This document shows, piece by piece, positions 51,411 through 63,801 of a DNA stretch of 64,000 nucleotides. The first letter of the stretch is position 1, and every line of letters starts with the position of its first letter. Position numbers and translations under genes: made by a program. Origin of the DNA: Methylomonas sp. MK1 (lineage in GTDB: Bacteria > Pseudomonadota > Gammaproteobacteria > Methylococcales > Methylomonadaceae); assembly GCF_000365425.1 (NCBI RefSeq), contig NZ_AQOV01000001.1:1550001-1614000 (forward strand). The letters run 5' to 3'. The notes under the pieces were generated by a model that saw only the letters and a list, made by a program, of their open reading frames with translations, did no database searches and was not told the origin of the DNA.

Positions 51411-53525
51411 ATGACTCAAAATAATTCTTCCATCGCCAAACTGTTTCCCGGCTTTTCAGACGCTGATAGCTTACAGATAGACCAAGCACTGAAGCTGGTC
51501 GAGCAACTTTCGGTGGACTACCACGACACCGTCCGCCCCAAAGGCGTCGATGTCGCAGCGATTTTAATGAGTGTGCATATCGACCTGGAAACTATTCTGG
51601 CGGCGCTGCTCAGCGATTCACGCGTTGCCGGCAAACTTAGCGACTCGGCAATACGAGAGCAATTCGGGCCGGTGGTCGCCGACTTGGTTAAGGATGTGAG
51701 CTGGCTGAATCATGTCAGCATTTACAGTACCGACATGGCAAACCAGCCCAATCAAGCCGAGATCTTGCGGCGCATGCTGCTGGCGATGACCCACGACGTG
51801 CGGGCGGTGCTGATTAAATTGGCTTTCCGCATTCAACGGCTGCGCGGACTACAACACGAGCAAGAAAATATCCGCCGCTTTATTGCCAGGGAAACTCTGG
51901 ATATTTACGCGCCTCTCGCCAATCGCCTGGGCATTAATCAATTTAAATGGGAATTGGAAGATCTGGCGTTTCGCTATGCCGATCCGGAGCATTACCGCTT
52001 CGTTACCGAATCATTGGCGGTCAATCGCGAACAACGCCAAGCCTTTATCGAACGCTTTGTAACGACCCTTAACGACCGTTTAAAACAGGAAGGCATACAG
52101 GCCAAGGTCTACGGCAGACCCAAGCACATCTATAGCATCTGGAACAAGATGCACCGCAAGCAGCTGGCGATAAATGAGCTTTACGACTTATTGGCAGTGC
52201 GGGTGGTGGTGGACAGTTTGTCTGCCTGCTACATGGTGCTGGGCTTGGCGCACAGCCAATGGCAACATATTCCACGCGAATTCGACGATTACATCGCCAA
52301 CCCCAAGGAAAACGGTTATCAATCGCTGCATACCGTGGTTTTGGATGAAGACGGCAACCGTATCGAAATTCAAATCCGTACCAAAGCCATGCACGACTTC
52401 GCCGAGTTGGGGGTAGCAGCACACTGGCGCTATAAGGAGGGCACCAAGTTCAACGCTGCCACCGAGAAGAACATCGCGTCGCTCCGACAACTGCTGGAAG
52501 ACAAGGATAACGCCGACAGCTTACTGGAAAACTTTCATACCGAGCTATTTTCTGATCGGGTATTCGTACTCACCCCGGCCGGTAAGCTGATCGACTTGGT
52601 CAAGGGCGCTACTCCACTGGATTTTGCCTATGCAATTCATACCGAAGTCGGCCATAGCTGCCGCGGTGCCAAGGTTAACGGCCAGATCAAGCCACTGACC
52701 TACAAGCTTTGTTCCGGGGAGCAGGTGGAAATTATCACTGTCAAAAACGGCCAGCCCAATCACAACTGGCTGAATCCCAACCTCGGTTACTTAAAGACCC
52801 CCCGCGCGATCAGTAAGGTAAAAAGCTGGTTCAAGCAACAACAGCAGGCCGAAAATATCGCCGCCGGCAAATTGCTGCTGGATAAGGAGAGTAAGCGACT
52901 GGGATTAAAAACCGTCGATATCAACGAGCTTTTAAGGCATTTTAAATTCTCGGACATAGAACATTTTTACGAAGCGCTAGGACACGGCGACATCAACAAC
53001 AGGCAATTGGCCGGCGCACTGAAAATTCCGGAATTGGAACCTACGCCGATTAAGTTGGTGCCAAGCAAATCCCCGACCCAATCGGCGATCACTATCGACG
53101 ATATCGATAACGTGGTCACCACGCTGGCGCATTGTTGCTCGCCGGTAAAAGGCGACGAGATAATCGGTTTTATCTCGCATAAGCGCGGCATCACTATTCA
53201 TCGCCGCGATTGCGAGAATATCCGGCATTTATCACCCGAGCAACAATTGCAATTGTTGAAAGCCGATTGGAGTGGTCAACAAACCGTACACCACAGCGTG
53301 CCGATTTTGATTCACGCCTTTAATGCGCAGAATTTGCTGAACGACGTTTCTCAGGTACTAGCCGCCGGGAAAGTACATATCAGCAATGCGTCGCTAAAGA
53401 CTCACGACGATTTGTCGGCCATTCTGACTATGACCATTCAAATTGAAAATACCGAGCAGCTCAGTTTGGTGCTGACACGTATCAGTCATTTGCCGAATAT
53501 TATTGAAGTGAGGAGGAAAGTCTGA
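51411..53525 (+). CDS. relA: GTP pyrophosphokinase RelA (synthetase-only long RSH)
   Basis: RelA makes (p)ppGpp on starved ribosomes. The 704-residue protein has a degenerate hydrolase region: where SpoT has the HDxxED motif this has LLSDSRVAGKL, so hydrolysis is lost. The synthetase part (about 225-370) has KVYGRPKHIYSIWNKM, DLLAVRVVVDS, IANPKENGYQSLHTVVLDED and EIQIRTKAMHDFAELGVAAHW. TGS (DRVFVLTPAGKLIDLVKGAT), zinc-finger-like (LAHCCSPVKGDEIIGFI) and ACT (about 630-704) domains follow. No spoT is in the window. Confidence 0.94.
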   Translation: MTQNNSSIAKLFPGFSDADSLQIDQALKLVEQLSVDYHDTVRPKGVDVAAILMSVHIDLETILAALLSDSRVAGKLSDSAIREQFGPVVADLVKDVSWLNHVSIYSTDMANQPNQAEILRRMLLAMTHDVRAVLIKLAFRIQRLRGLQHEQENIRRFIARETLDIYAPLANRLGINQFKWELEDLAFRYADPEHYRFVTESLAVNREQRQAFIERFVTTLNDRLKQEGIQAKVYGRPKHIYSIWNKMHRKQLAINELYDLLAVRVVVDSLSACYMVLGLAHSQWQHIPREFDDYIANPKENGYQSLHTVVLDEDGNRIEIQIRTKAMHDFAELGVAAHWRYKEGTKFNAATEKNIASLRQLLEDKDNADSLLENFHTELFSDRVFVLTPAGKLIDLVKGATPLDFAYAIHTEVGHSCRGAKVNGQIKPLTYKLCSGEQVEIITVKNGQPNHNWLNPNLGYLKTPRAISKVKSWFKQQQQAENIAAGKLLLDKESKRLGLKTVDINELLRHFKFSDIEHFYEALGHGDINNRQLAGALKIPELEPTPIKLVPSKSPTQSAITIDDIDNVVTTLAHCCSPVKGDEIIGFISHKRGITIHRRDCENIRHLSPEQQLQLLKADWSGQQTVHHSVPILIHAFNAQNLLNDVSQVLAAGKVHISNASLKTHDDLSAILTMTIQIENTEQLSLVLTRISHLPNIIEVRRKV

Positions 53526-53617
53526 ATCATCGTAACTTCGACGATCCGGAAGACTTTTTTAGCGGCTCGGCAGACGATTCATGCTAACATAGCCGTTTTA
53601 AATTTAGAGCTTTAACT

Positions 53618-53836
53618 ATGGCAAAAGAAGATCAGATTGAAATGGATGGCAAGGTCATCGACACACTGCCCAATACTATGTTTCGCGTCGAGCTAGAAAA
53701 CGGTCACATCGTTACCGCCCATATCTCCGGCAAAATGCGCAAGCACTATATCCGCATCCTAACTGGCGATAAAGTCCGCGTAGAAATGACTCCTTACGAC
53801 CTAACTAAAGGCCGTATCACTTTCCGCAATCGCTAA
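53618..53836 (+). CDS. infA: Translation initiation factor IF-1
   Basis: The 72-residue OB-fold protein with [40 protein letters not shown] and [16 protein letters not shown] is a textbook IF-1. It binds the ribosomal A site during initiation. In many gammaproteobacteria infA lies near clpA and aat, which fits the convergent clpA here. Confidence 0.98.
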   Translation: MAKEDQIEMDGKVIDTLPNTMFRVELENGHIVTAHISGKMRKHYIRILTGDKVRVEMTPYDLTKGRITFRNR

Positions 53837-53869
53837 CCCGTCTCCGGGAAAGCGATTGCTTCCCTCGTT

Positions 53870-56146
53870 CTACACGACTTGATTTAATTCCGAAACGATA
53901 AGTTGTTTGCTCTCGATGGCAAAAGCCAACGCATCGTTCTCGACATGTACTCGTACGTGACCGCCATTCGCTAAACGACCAAACAACAAATCTTCCGCCA
54001 ACGGTTTTTTGATCTTTTCCTGAATCAAACGCGCCATTGGCCTTGCGCCCATTTTCGGATCGCAACCGTGCTCGGCCAGCCAAGACCGCGCGGCAGGTTC
54101 CAAAGTCAATGTAACGTTCTTATCGGCCAATATGGCTTCCAGCTCGAAAATAAACTTATCGACCACACTACCGACCACCGCCATATCCAGCGGTTTGAAT
54201 TGCACGATGGCATCCAGACGATTTCTAAATTCCGGCGAAAAACCGCGCTCGATCACTTTCATGCTATCGGAAGCATGATTTTGCTGAGTGAAGCCGATAG
54301 AGGCCCGGCTGCTTTCCTCCGCGCCGGCGTTGGTAGTCATAATTAGAATGATGTTTCTGAAATCGGCTTTACGACCGTTATTGTCGGTCAAGGTGCCGTG
54401 ATCCATCACCTGTAGCAATAGATTGAACACATCCGGATGGGCTTTTTCCAATTCATCCAACAACAATACTGCATGGGGATGTTTGGTCACCGCTTCGGTC
54501 AGTAATCCGCCCTGATCAAACCCAACATAACCCGGAGGCGCACCGATTAAACGCGATACGGTATGCCGCTCCATGTATTCGGACATATCGAAACGAATCA
54601 ATTCTATGCCCAATACTTTTGCTAGCTGGCGCGTCACTTCGGTTTTACCGACACCGGTAGGGCCGGCAAACAGGAATGAACCGATGGTTTTAGTGGTATC
54701 GCGTAAACCCGCCCGTGACAATTTGATCGCCGACGCCAACTCTGAAATAGCCTCGTCCTGACCGAACACCAGCATTTTCAGATTTTTTTCCAAGTTGGAT
54801 AGTTTATCAATATCGTTGGACGATACCGATTGGGCCGGCACTCTGGCAATTTTGGCGACGATTTCTTCAATCTCTGCGGTATCAATTAGATCTTTGCGGT
54901 CAATACCGGCAAACAAACGCTGCCTGGCCCCGGCCTCGTCGATTACATCAATGGCCTTGTCCGGCAAATGTCTGTCGGTGATATAGCGTGCTGATAATTC
55001 CACCGCCAGTCGCAACGCTTCTTGGGTATATTTCAGGCCATGATGCTCTTCAAAGCGTGACTTCAAACCCTTCAAGATTAATACGGTATCTTCTATCGAT
55101 GGCTCTATCACATCGATTTTCTGGAAGCGCCGCGCTAGAGCATGGTCTTTTTCGAAAATACCACGATATTCTTGATAAGTAGTGGACCCAATGCAACGCA
55201 ATTGTCCGGATGCCAACACCGGTTTGATCAAGTTGGACGCATCCATCACCCCACCGGAAGCGGAACCCGCGCCAATAATGGTATGAATTTCGTCGATAAA
55301 TAAAATCGAGTCGGGTTCTTTTTTAAGCTGGCTAATTAAAGCCTTTAGTCGTTTTTCAAAATCGCCGCGATATTTGGTACCGGCAACCAGTGCGCCCATG
55401 TCCAAGGAATAAATGACACTATTCAACAATATATCCGGCACTTGTTCTTCGACAATTCGTTTCGCCAAACCTTCGGCTATAGCGGTTTTACCGACCCCAG
55501 CCTCCCCTACTAATAGCGGATTATTTTTGCGGCGGCGGCATAGCACCTGAATGGTCCTTTCCACTTCCAGCTCGCGGCCAATTAGAGGATCGATGTTGCC
55601 TTTCAGGGCTTCTTCGTTCAAGTTGGTTGCGTATTTTTCCAATGGGCTGGACAAAGCTTCATTACTGCCACGGTCGGCTTCCGGCTCCTCGCTGCTATCT
55701 TTTCTGAACTGCTCGATTTTGGAAACCCCATGCGCCAGATAATTGACCACATCCAAACGGGTGATGTCTTGTTTGTTCAACAGATAAACCGCATGTGAAT
55801 CCTGCTCACTAAACAGGGCGACAAATAAGTTCGCGCCGGTGACTTCTTTTTTGTCGGAAGCCTGCACATGAAACACCGCACGCTGTAAAACGCGCTGAAA
55901 ACCTAAAGTGGGCTGGGTTTCTCGCTGTATGCCTTCAGGAATCAGGGAAATGGTTTCGTCTATAAACCGGGTTAATTCGGCCCGCAACGCATTAACATTG
56001 CAGCCGCAAGCGATCAAAATAGGTATCGTCGTGACGTTATCCAACAAGGCCAGCAACAAATGCTCGACGGTGATGAATTCGTGTCTTTTGGCATGAGCTC
56101 CAGTAAAAGCAGCGTTCAATGTCACTTCAAGTTCTTTACTTAGCAT
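53870..56146 (-). CDS. clpA: ATP-dependent Clp protease ATP-binding subunit ClpA
   Basis: An AAA+ unfoldase that feeds ClpP. The 758-residue protein has the N-domain (1-140, [16 protein letters not shown]), first ATPase ([35 protein letters not shown]), a second ([34 protein letters not shown]) and the C-terminal part [20 protein letters not shown]. The IGF-type ClpP-docking loop is represented by SIGFTQQNH near residue 615. It follows clpS by 9 bp in one operon. Confidence 0.97.
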   Translation of the reverse strand: MLSKELEVTLNAAFTGAHAKRHEFITVEHLLLALLDNVTTIPILIACGCNVNALRAELTRFIDETISLIPEGIQRETQPTLGFQRVLQRAVFHVQASDKKEVTGANLFVALFSEQDSHAVYLLNKQDITRLDVVNYLAHGVSKIEQFRKDSSEEPEADRGSNEALSSPLEKYATNLNEEALKGNIDPLIGRELEVERTIQVLCRRRKNNPLLVGEAGVGKTAIAEGLAKRIVEEQVPDILLNSVIYSLDMGALVAGTKYRGDFEKRLKALISQLKKEPDSILFIDEIHTIIGAGSASGGVMDASNLIKPVLASGQLRCIGSTTYQEYRGIFEKDHALARRFQKIDVIEPSIEDTVLILKGLKSRFEEHHGLKYTQEALRLAVELSARYITDRHLPDKAIDVIDEAGARQRLFAGIDRKDLIDTAEIEEIVAKIARVPAQSVSSNDIDKLSNLEKNLKMLVFGQDEAISELASAIKLSRAGLRDTTKTIGSFLFAGPTGVGKTEVTRQLAKVLGIELIRFDMSEYMERHTVSRLIGAPPGYVGFDQGGLLTEAVTKHPHAVLLLDELEKAHPDVFNLLLQVMDHGTLTDNNGRKADFRNIILIMTTNAGAEESSRASIGFTQQNHASDSMKVIERGFSPEFRNRLDAIVQFKPLDMAVVGSVVDKFIFELEAILADKNVTLTLEPAARSWLAEHGCDPKMGARPMARLIQEKIKKPLAEDLLFGRLANGGHVRVHVENDALAFAIESKQLIVSELNQVV

Positions 56147-56155
56147 GGTTACCCC

Positions 56156-56479
56156 TCACGCCTCTTCCATCGTGCACATCAGCGGGTGATGATGCTCGCG
56201 GGAATATTCATTAACAATATGTACTTTCGTTTCAGCAACGTCTTTAGTATAGGTACCGCAAACACCGACGCCCTGTGTATGCACTTGTAACATCACCTGA
56301 GTGGCTTTCTCTTGGCTCATGTTAAAAAAATCAGTCAATATTTCGACGACAAAATCCATCGGCGTAAAGTCGTCGTTAAGCAACATAACCTTATACAGTG
56401 GCGGTCTTTTCAGCTGCGGCTTGGCTTCTTGCAGCGCGGTGTTACCGTCGCCATCTTTCAAGGGTTCAAAATCTGACAT
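56156..56479 (-). CDS. clpS: ClpS adaptor protein (N-end rule)
   Basis: The 107-residue protein has the ClpS core [39 protein letters not shown] and [21 protein letters not shown]. It delivers N-degron substrates to ClpA. The first 30 residues form the usual flexible N-terminal extension. It overlaps no other gene and precedes clpA. Confidence 0.97.
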   Translation of the reverse strand: MSDFEPLKDGDGNTALQEAKPQLKRPPLYKVMLLNDDFTPMDFVVEILTDFFNMSQEKATQVMLQVHTQGVGVCGTYTKDVAETKVHIVNEYSREHHHPLMCTMEEA

Positions 56480-56604
56480 AAGCTTTGGTGCTGTGAATCA
56501 TTGTGGTCTTAAAAATAGCGTCTTCAACATTAAATTTCAATCTTTGGGCATATAAAAAACATTTCGAGTAAAATGCGCGCCTTTTACCGTTTTCTATCTA
56601 CATC

Positions 56605-57056
56605 ATGGTTTGGAAACCTCACGTCACCGTCGCCGCCGTGATTGAAAAAGACGGTCGCTTTCTGCTGGTTGAAGAGACAACGGCACGAGGCCTTGCGTTC
56701 AATCAACCCGCAGGTCATTTGGAAGAAGGTGAAGATTTAATCAGTGCCGTCAAACGCGAAGTTTGCGAGGAAACAGCTTGGCAATTTGAACCGGAGGCAT
56801 TAATCGCCACACAACTATGGCGCAGAAATCCACATATGCCCAGTTTTGTTCGCTTCTGTTTTTCCGGCACGGTCAACAACCACAACCCAGAACAACCTCT
56901 CGATGACGGCATTATCGACACTCACTGGTTAAGCCGCAATGAAATTTACGCAAAACGCCAACAATTGCGCAGCCCTTTGGTTTTAACCACTGTGGACGAA
57001 TACCTGAAAGGTCACCGTTACCCGCTTACCATCTTACAGTCTTTTATCGATTTAGA

Positions 57057-57060
<4 letters not shown>
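56605..57060 (+). CDS. nudJ: NUDIX hydrolase, NudJ-like phosphatase
   Basis: The 151-residue protein starts [20 protein letters not shown], with the Nudix box [20 protein letters not shown], followed by TAW instead of the usual TGU. NudJ hydrolyses thiamine pyrophosphates and nucleoside di/triphosphates. It overlaps mnmA by four bases (ATGA) and is the conserved neighbour of mnmA and purB in gammaproteobacteria. ATG 56605 is the first codon and fits the family. Confidence 0.93.
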
Positions 57061-59571
<2,511 letters not shown>

Positions 59572-59587
59572 GCATTAGGACAGGTAG

Positions 59588-60817
59588 TTGCTGAACTTCA
59601 TCTGGATATTCTTCTTCCTGAGCGCATTCGCCACCGCCGCCTTCAAACTGCTGGTGCTGGGCGACACCAAGGTGTTTTCCGACTTGATGAATGCGATGTT
59701 CAGCCTGGCTAAGACCGCGTTCGAGATTTCGCTGGGACTGAGCGGCGTGCTGGCCTTGTGGCTGGGCATCATGAAAATCGGCGAGCATAGCGGCTTCATC
59801 GATTTGTTGACCAAGGCTCTCAATCCATTATTCAGCCGGCTGATGCCGGAGATCCCGAAGGATCATCCGGCGCTCGGTGCGATGGTGATGAACATCGCCG
59901 CCAACATGCTGGGGCTAGACAACGCGGCGACGCCGATGGGCATCAAGGCGATGCAGGAAATGCAGACCTTGAATCCGCATCCCGAACGCGCCACCGATGC
60001 GCAAATCTTGTTTCTGGTGATCAACACTGCCTCGGTGACGCTGTTTCCGGTGACGATCTTCGCTTATCGAGCACAGCTCGGCGCGGCGAACCCAACCGAC
60101 GTGTTCATCCCGATATTGATTGCTACTTATATGTCAACGTTTACCGGCTTGCTGGCGGTCGCCGTCGTACAGAAGATCAATCTGCTGGACAAGGTGGTGT
60201 TGAGCTATCTCGGCGGCATTACTCTGCTGGTCGGCGGCATACTGGCTTATTTTGCCGGGCTCGATCAAGCCGAGATGTTGAAACAATCGGCCGTGGTCAG
60301 CCATGTGATTTTGTTCAGCTTGGTTATTTCCTTCATTGCCGCTGCCGCTTACAAACAGCTGAATGCTTACGAGTTGTTCGTCGAAGGCGCCAAACAGGGT
60401 TTTCAGACCGCGATCACCATAATTCCCTATCTGGTGGCGATGCTGGTGGCTTTCGGCGTATTCCGAGCCAGCGGCTCGTTGGAATTGATTACCGATGGCG
60501 TAAGGCTGTTGGTCAACTATGCCGGCATCGACAACCGCTTCATCGACGGCCTGCCGACCGCTTTGATGAAGCCGTTCAGCGGCAGCGGGGCGCGGGCGAT
60601 GATGATAGACACCATGCAGACTCACGGCGCCGATTCATTCGCCGGCCGGCTGGCATCAGTGGTGCAAGGCAGCACCGAGACGACGTTTTATGTATTGGCG
60701 GTTTATTTCGGCGCTGTGAACATTAAACAGATACGCCACGCCGCCGCCTGTGGAATTATTGCCGACATCGGTGGCATAACTGCCGCTATTTTTGTGACTT
60801 ACTGGTTTTTTGGTTAA
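59588..60817 (+). CDS. Nucleoside-recognition (SpmA-SpmB fused) membrane protein
   Basis: The 409-residue protein combines SpmA-like (NAMFSLAKTAFEISLGLSGV, LNPLFSRLMPEIPKDHPALGAM, NAATPMGIKAMQEMQTLNP) and SpmB-like regions (EGAKQGFQTAITIIPYLVAM, LMKPFSGSGARAMMIDTM, VVQGSTETTFYVLAVYFGAV). Two Gate (nucleoside-recognition) domains and about nine membrane helices result. In sporulating bacteria the two are separate; in proteobacteria the fusion is frequent and its role is not settled (transport or peptide handling). The start is TTG 59588 with AGGACAGG upstream, 16 bp after purB. Confidence 0.88.
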   Translation: MLNFIWIFFFLSAFATAAFKLLVLGDTKVFSDLMNAMFSLAKTAFEISLGLSGVLALWLGIMKIGEHSGFIDLLTKALNPLFSRLMPEIPKDHPALGAMVMNIAANMLGLDNAATPMGIKAMQEMQTLNPHPERATDAQILFLVINTASVTLFPVTIFAYRAQLGAANPTDVFIPILIATYMSTFTGLLAVAVVQKINLLDKVVLSYLGGITLLVGGILAYFAGLDQAEMLKQSAVVSHVILFSLVISFIAAAAYKQLNAYELFVEGAKQGFQTAITIIPYLVAMLVAFGVFRASGSLELITDGVRLLVNYAGIDNRFIDGLPTALMKPFSGSGARAMMIDTMQTHGADSFAGRLASVVQGSTETTFYVLAVYFGAVNIKQIRHAAACGIIADIGGITAAIFVTYWFFG

Positions 60818-60824
60818 ACCGAAC

Positions 60825-62111
60825 ATGCAAATCCATTTAAAAACTCTGGGCTGCCGCCTCAACGAAGCGGAACTGGAAACCTGGGCGCAAGCCTTTCAGG
60901 CCAAAGGTCACTCTATCACCCGCAACTTGTGCGACTCGCAACTGGTGGTGATCAATTCCTGCGCGGTCACCCAGGACGCCGTAAAAAAGTCCAAACAAAT
61001 GATACGCCGCATCCACCGCGACAATCCGCAAGCCAAATTGGTGGTCAGCGGCTGCTATGCGACGCTGAATGAGGAAGAAGCCGCGCAATTGATGGGGGTG
61101 GACTTGATCGTCGGCAACCAGGATAAAAACCAGCTGGTGGAAAAAACCCTGGCCGAGCTGAATCTGGACAGCATGCCGGCCATGTCGACCGAACCCGGAG
61201 AAGTCTCACTGTTCAGCCGCGGCCGGCAGCGGGCCTTCGTCAAAGTCCAGGACGGTTGCCGCTACCGCTGCACCTTCTGCATCGTTACCGTTGCTCGCGG
61301 CGAAGAGAGCAGTCGCCCTGTTCAAGATGTGATTCAAGAAATCAACACCTTGTATAGCCAAGGCATCAACGAAGCCATCATCACCGGCGTACATCTTGGT
61401 GGTTACGGCAGCGACATTTCCAGTAATCTGGTCGAGTTGATTAACGAAATACTGGATAAGACTGAAATTCCTCGATTGCGTCTTGGCTCCCTTGAACCTT
61501 GGGAATTACCCGATGGGTTCTTCGAGCTATTCAAAAATCCGCGACTGATGCCCCATCTGCATCTGCCCTTGCAAAGCGGCTGCGACAGCGTCTTAAGACG
61601 CATGGCCAGACGCTGTAAAACGGAGGAATTCGGCCAGATCGTTAAACTGGCCCGCGCGACGATCCCGCATTTCAATATCACTACCGACATAATAGTCGGC
61701 TTTCCGGGCGAAACCGAATTGGAATGGCAGGAAAGCTTTGATTACATCAAAAGCCTGGGGTTTGGTCATATTCACATTTTTAGCTATTCGCCTCGCGAAG
61801 GTACCAAAGCCGCGGGCTTGCCGGATCAAATCGATCAGAACACCAAGAAACAGCGCAGCAAGCAATTGCATGAATTAGCCGACGCAATGAAGCGCAGGTT
61901 CATTGCCGAAAACCTTGGCGAGCGGGCCAATATTTTATGGGAAGGGCAAAAAGAGGCGCAGAGCGATGGCACGATCCGCCATTTCGGCTACACACCGAAT
62001 TATCTAAGGGTAGCCTGCGACGTAGTACCTGGCTTCATTCTGGAAAATAAGATAGTGGCGGGAGAACTAATAGAAGCTAGACCGGATTTCGTGCTCGTTC
62101 GTTTGACTTGA
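60825..62111 (+). CDS. mtaB: tRNA t6A37 methylthiotransferase MtaB
   Basis: This radical SAM enzyme turns t6A37 into ms2t6A37. The N-terminal UPF0004 domain has LKTLGCRLNEAELETWAQAF, NSCAVTQDAVKKSKQMIRRI and VVSGCYATLNEEEA (three cluster-binding Cys). The radical SAM core has QDGCRYRCTFCIVTVARGEE (CxxxCxxC) and HLPLQSGCDSVLRRMAR, and a TRAM domain closes the protein. ATG 60825 is preferred; a TTG at 60810 overlaps the preceding stop. The tsaE product at the window start makes its substrate modification. Confidence 0.95.
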   Translation: MQIHLKTLGCRLNEAELETWAQAFQAKGHSITRNLCDSQLVVINSCAVTQDAVKKSKQMIRRIHRDNPQAKLVVSGCYATLNEEEAAQLMGVDLIVGNQDKNQLVEKTLAELNLDSMPAMSTEPGEVSLFSRGRQRAFVKVQDGCRYRCTFCIVTVARGEESSRPVQDVIQEINTLYSQGINEAIITGVHLGGYGSDISSNLVELINEILDKTEIPRLRLGSLEPWELPDGFFELFKNPRLMPHLHLPLQSGCDSVLRRMARRCKTEEFGQIVKLARATIPHFNITTDIIVGFPGETELEWQESFDYIKSLGFGHIHIFSYSPREGTKAAGLPDQIDQNTKKQRSKQLHELADAMKRRFIAENLGERANILWEGQKEAQSDGTIRHFGYTPNYLRVACDVVPGFILENKIVAGELIEARPDFVLVRLT

Positions 62112-62118
62112 AGCCATA

Positions 62119-62155
62119 AAAAAGCCGCAAAGCTGTTTGCTTTACGGCTTTTTTG
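62119..62155. terminator. Bidirectional terminator between mtaB and mlaA
   Basis: AAAAAAGCCGCAAAGC-TGTTT-GCTTTACGGCTTTTTT serves both converging genes, with A and T tracts on either side. Confidence 0.93.
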
Positions 62156-62177
62156 CATAAGAGCGGGACTGTTTAAA

Positions 62178-62960
62178 TCAATACGGATTCGGATCGAGCG
62201 GTCCACGCCCGCCACCCTGCATTTCGTCGAATTTCAACACATCTTCGTCTGGGACCTTGCCATCGTGAACCAAGTAATTGCGTCTGGCAAGATAGGCGTT
62301 TTTGAAAAATTCGTAACGATCCAATGCTGCTTCGGTGGCGACTTTTTCCATGCCCAACAAATCTGAACGCGCATCGATTACTTTTAATGCACCAGGGCCA
62401 ATCGAAACCGCCGCGCCAATCCAATTTGGATTTATGTAGATACCGGCATAAGTAAACGGATTCATCGCGGCATCGCCAACCAACCCGAACACGCCACGCG
62501 GCGAACTAGGTCCGAAAAACGGCAGGACCAAGTAAGGACCGGTAGGTATTCCCCAATAGCCTAAAGTTTGATCAAAATCTTCATTATGTTTCGGCAAATC
62601 GATCATCGTCCCAACATCTATAAGGCCGGCAACACCAATTGTGGTGTTCACCAAGAAACGCGCACCGTCCTGACCCGATTGCAGGAGTTTTCCTTGCAAA
62701 ACATCGTTGGTACAAACACCGATGTCATCGACATTGCTGAAGAAGTTGGTGACAGCTTGGTCCGCAAAACCGGGCATAACCCAATCGTAGCCTTTGGCAA
62801 CCGGTTTCATGACATAATCGTCCACACCATCATTGAACGATTGCACTCCCCTGTTCCAGCCCTCCCAAGGATCTTTAGGATCGACACCGTGGGTTGTGGC
62901 ACAACCGCTTAATACAGTCAGTAACCCTAAGATCATCCAACCTTTTTTCCCGTCTTGCAT
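62178..62960 (-). CDS. mlaA: MlaA (VacJ) lipid-asymmetry lipoprotein
   Basis: This outer-membrane lipoprotein removes phospholipids from the outer leaflet to the MlaFEDB system. The 260-residue protein has a lipobox (LTVLSGCAT), then DPWEGWNRGVQSFNDGVDDY, VTNFFSNVDDIGVCTNDVLQ, ARFLVNTTIGVAGLIDVGTM, FDQTLGYWGIPTGPYLVLPF and FGPSSPRGVFGLVGDA. The tail MQGGGRGPLDPNPY is unusual but short. No mlaBCDEF gene is in the window. Confidence 0.95.
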   Translation of the reverse strand: MQDGKKGWMILGLLTVLSGCATTHGVDPKDPWEGWNRGVQSFNDGVDDYVMKPVAKGYDWVMPGFADQAVTNFFSNVDDIGVCTNDVLQGKLLQSGQDGARFLVNTTIGVAGLIDVGTMIDLPKHNEDFDQTLGYWGIPTGPYLVLPFFGPSSPRGVFGLVGDAAMNPFTYAGIYINPNWIGAAVSIGPGALKVIDARSDLLGMEKVATEAALDRYEFFKNAYLARRNYLVHDGKVPDEDVLKFDEMQGGGRGPLDPNPY

Positions 62961-63051
62961 AACTTCACCTCACCAATTGAATATTGTTTATACCTATCCA
63001 AAACTCACGTAACATAACGTACAACCGACTTTTTTAGCCAACCACAACTCA

Positions 63052-63678
63052 ATGGAAATAAACCTAAATCCGTTAGGCAACCGTTTCAGAGGTTACCTTC
63101 CTGTTATTGTCGATATAGAGACCGCCGGCTTTAATTCGAAAAAAAACCCACTATTGGAAATCGCCGCCGTAATAGTCGAACCAGACAAAGACGGTTGGTT
63201 ACATGTCACCGAAAAACATCACTGCAATATCATTCCTTTCAAAAACTCCGAACTGGATGATGCCGCGCTCAAATTTACCGGTATCGATCCATACCATCCT
63301 TTCCGCATGGCTATAGAAGAGAAGGATGCACTTACCAAGCTGTTTACCCCTATCAAAGCCGCGGTAAAACGTAATAAATGCAAGCGGGCCATTTTGGTTG
63401 GTCACAATCCAGCTTTCGATATCAACTTTTTGAACGCCGCGATTGAAAGAACCAACTATAAACGAAGCCCCTTTCATCCATTCAGTAGCTTCGATACCGC
63501 CACACTAGGCGGGCTAATGTACGGCCAAACGGTTTTAGCAAAAATTGCTCAAGCTGCCGGGATTATCTGGGATAACGAGAAAGCACATTCAGCGCTCTAC
63601 GATGCCGAACAAACTGCCGAACTGTTTTGCCTGATTATCAACCGCTGGAAAAAATTAAGCGAGTACGAAGCGACATAA
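63052..63678 (+). CDS. rnt: Ribonuclease T
   Basis: RNase T trims 3' ends of tRNAs and 5S rRNA. The 208-residue protein has the DEDDh exonuclease motifs: VIVDIETAGFNSKKNPLLEI, VGHNPAFDINFLNAAIERTN and HSALYDAEQTAELFCLII with the catalytic His. Ends of the core (NPLGNRFRGYLPVIV, FHPFSSFDTATLGGLMYGQT) match the family. It is often beside the monothiol glutaredoxin gene, as here. Confidence 0.97.
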   Translation: MEINLNPLGNRFRGYLPVIVDIETAGFNSKKNPLLEIAAVIVEPDKDGWLHVTEKHHCNIIPFKNSELDDAALKFTGIDPYHPFRMAIEEKDALTKLFTPIKAAVKRNKCKRAILVGHNPAFDINFLNAAIERTNYKRSPFHPFSSFDTATLGGLMYGQTVLAKIAQAAGIIWDNEKAHSALYDAEQTAELFCLIINRWKKLSEYEAT

Positions 63679-63801
63679 ATCTACCCAATTAGCGACTTAG
63701 AACACATTACAGTCAAACATATTATTAAGTGTCGGCAGAAAGCCCATTGCGACCCAGAGGAATAGGATCGCTAGAGTAGGGATCTGGGATGTTCTTTTAG
63801 A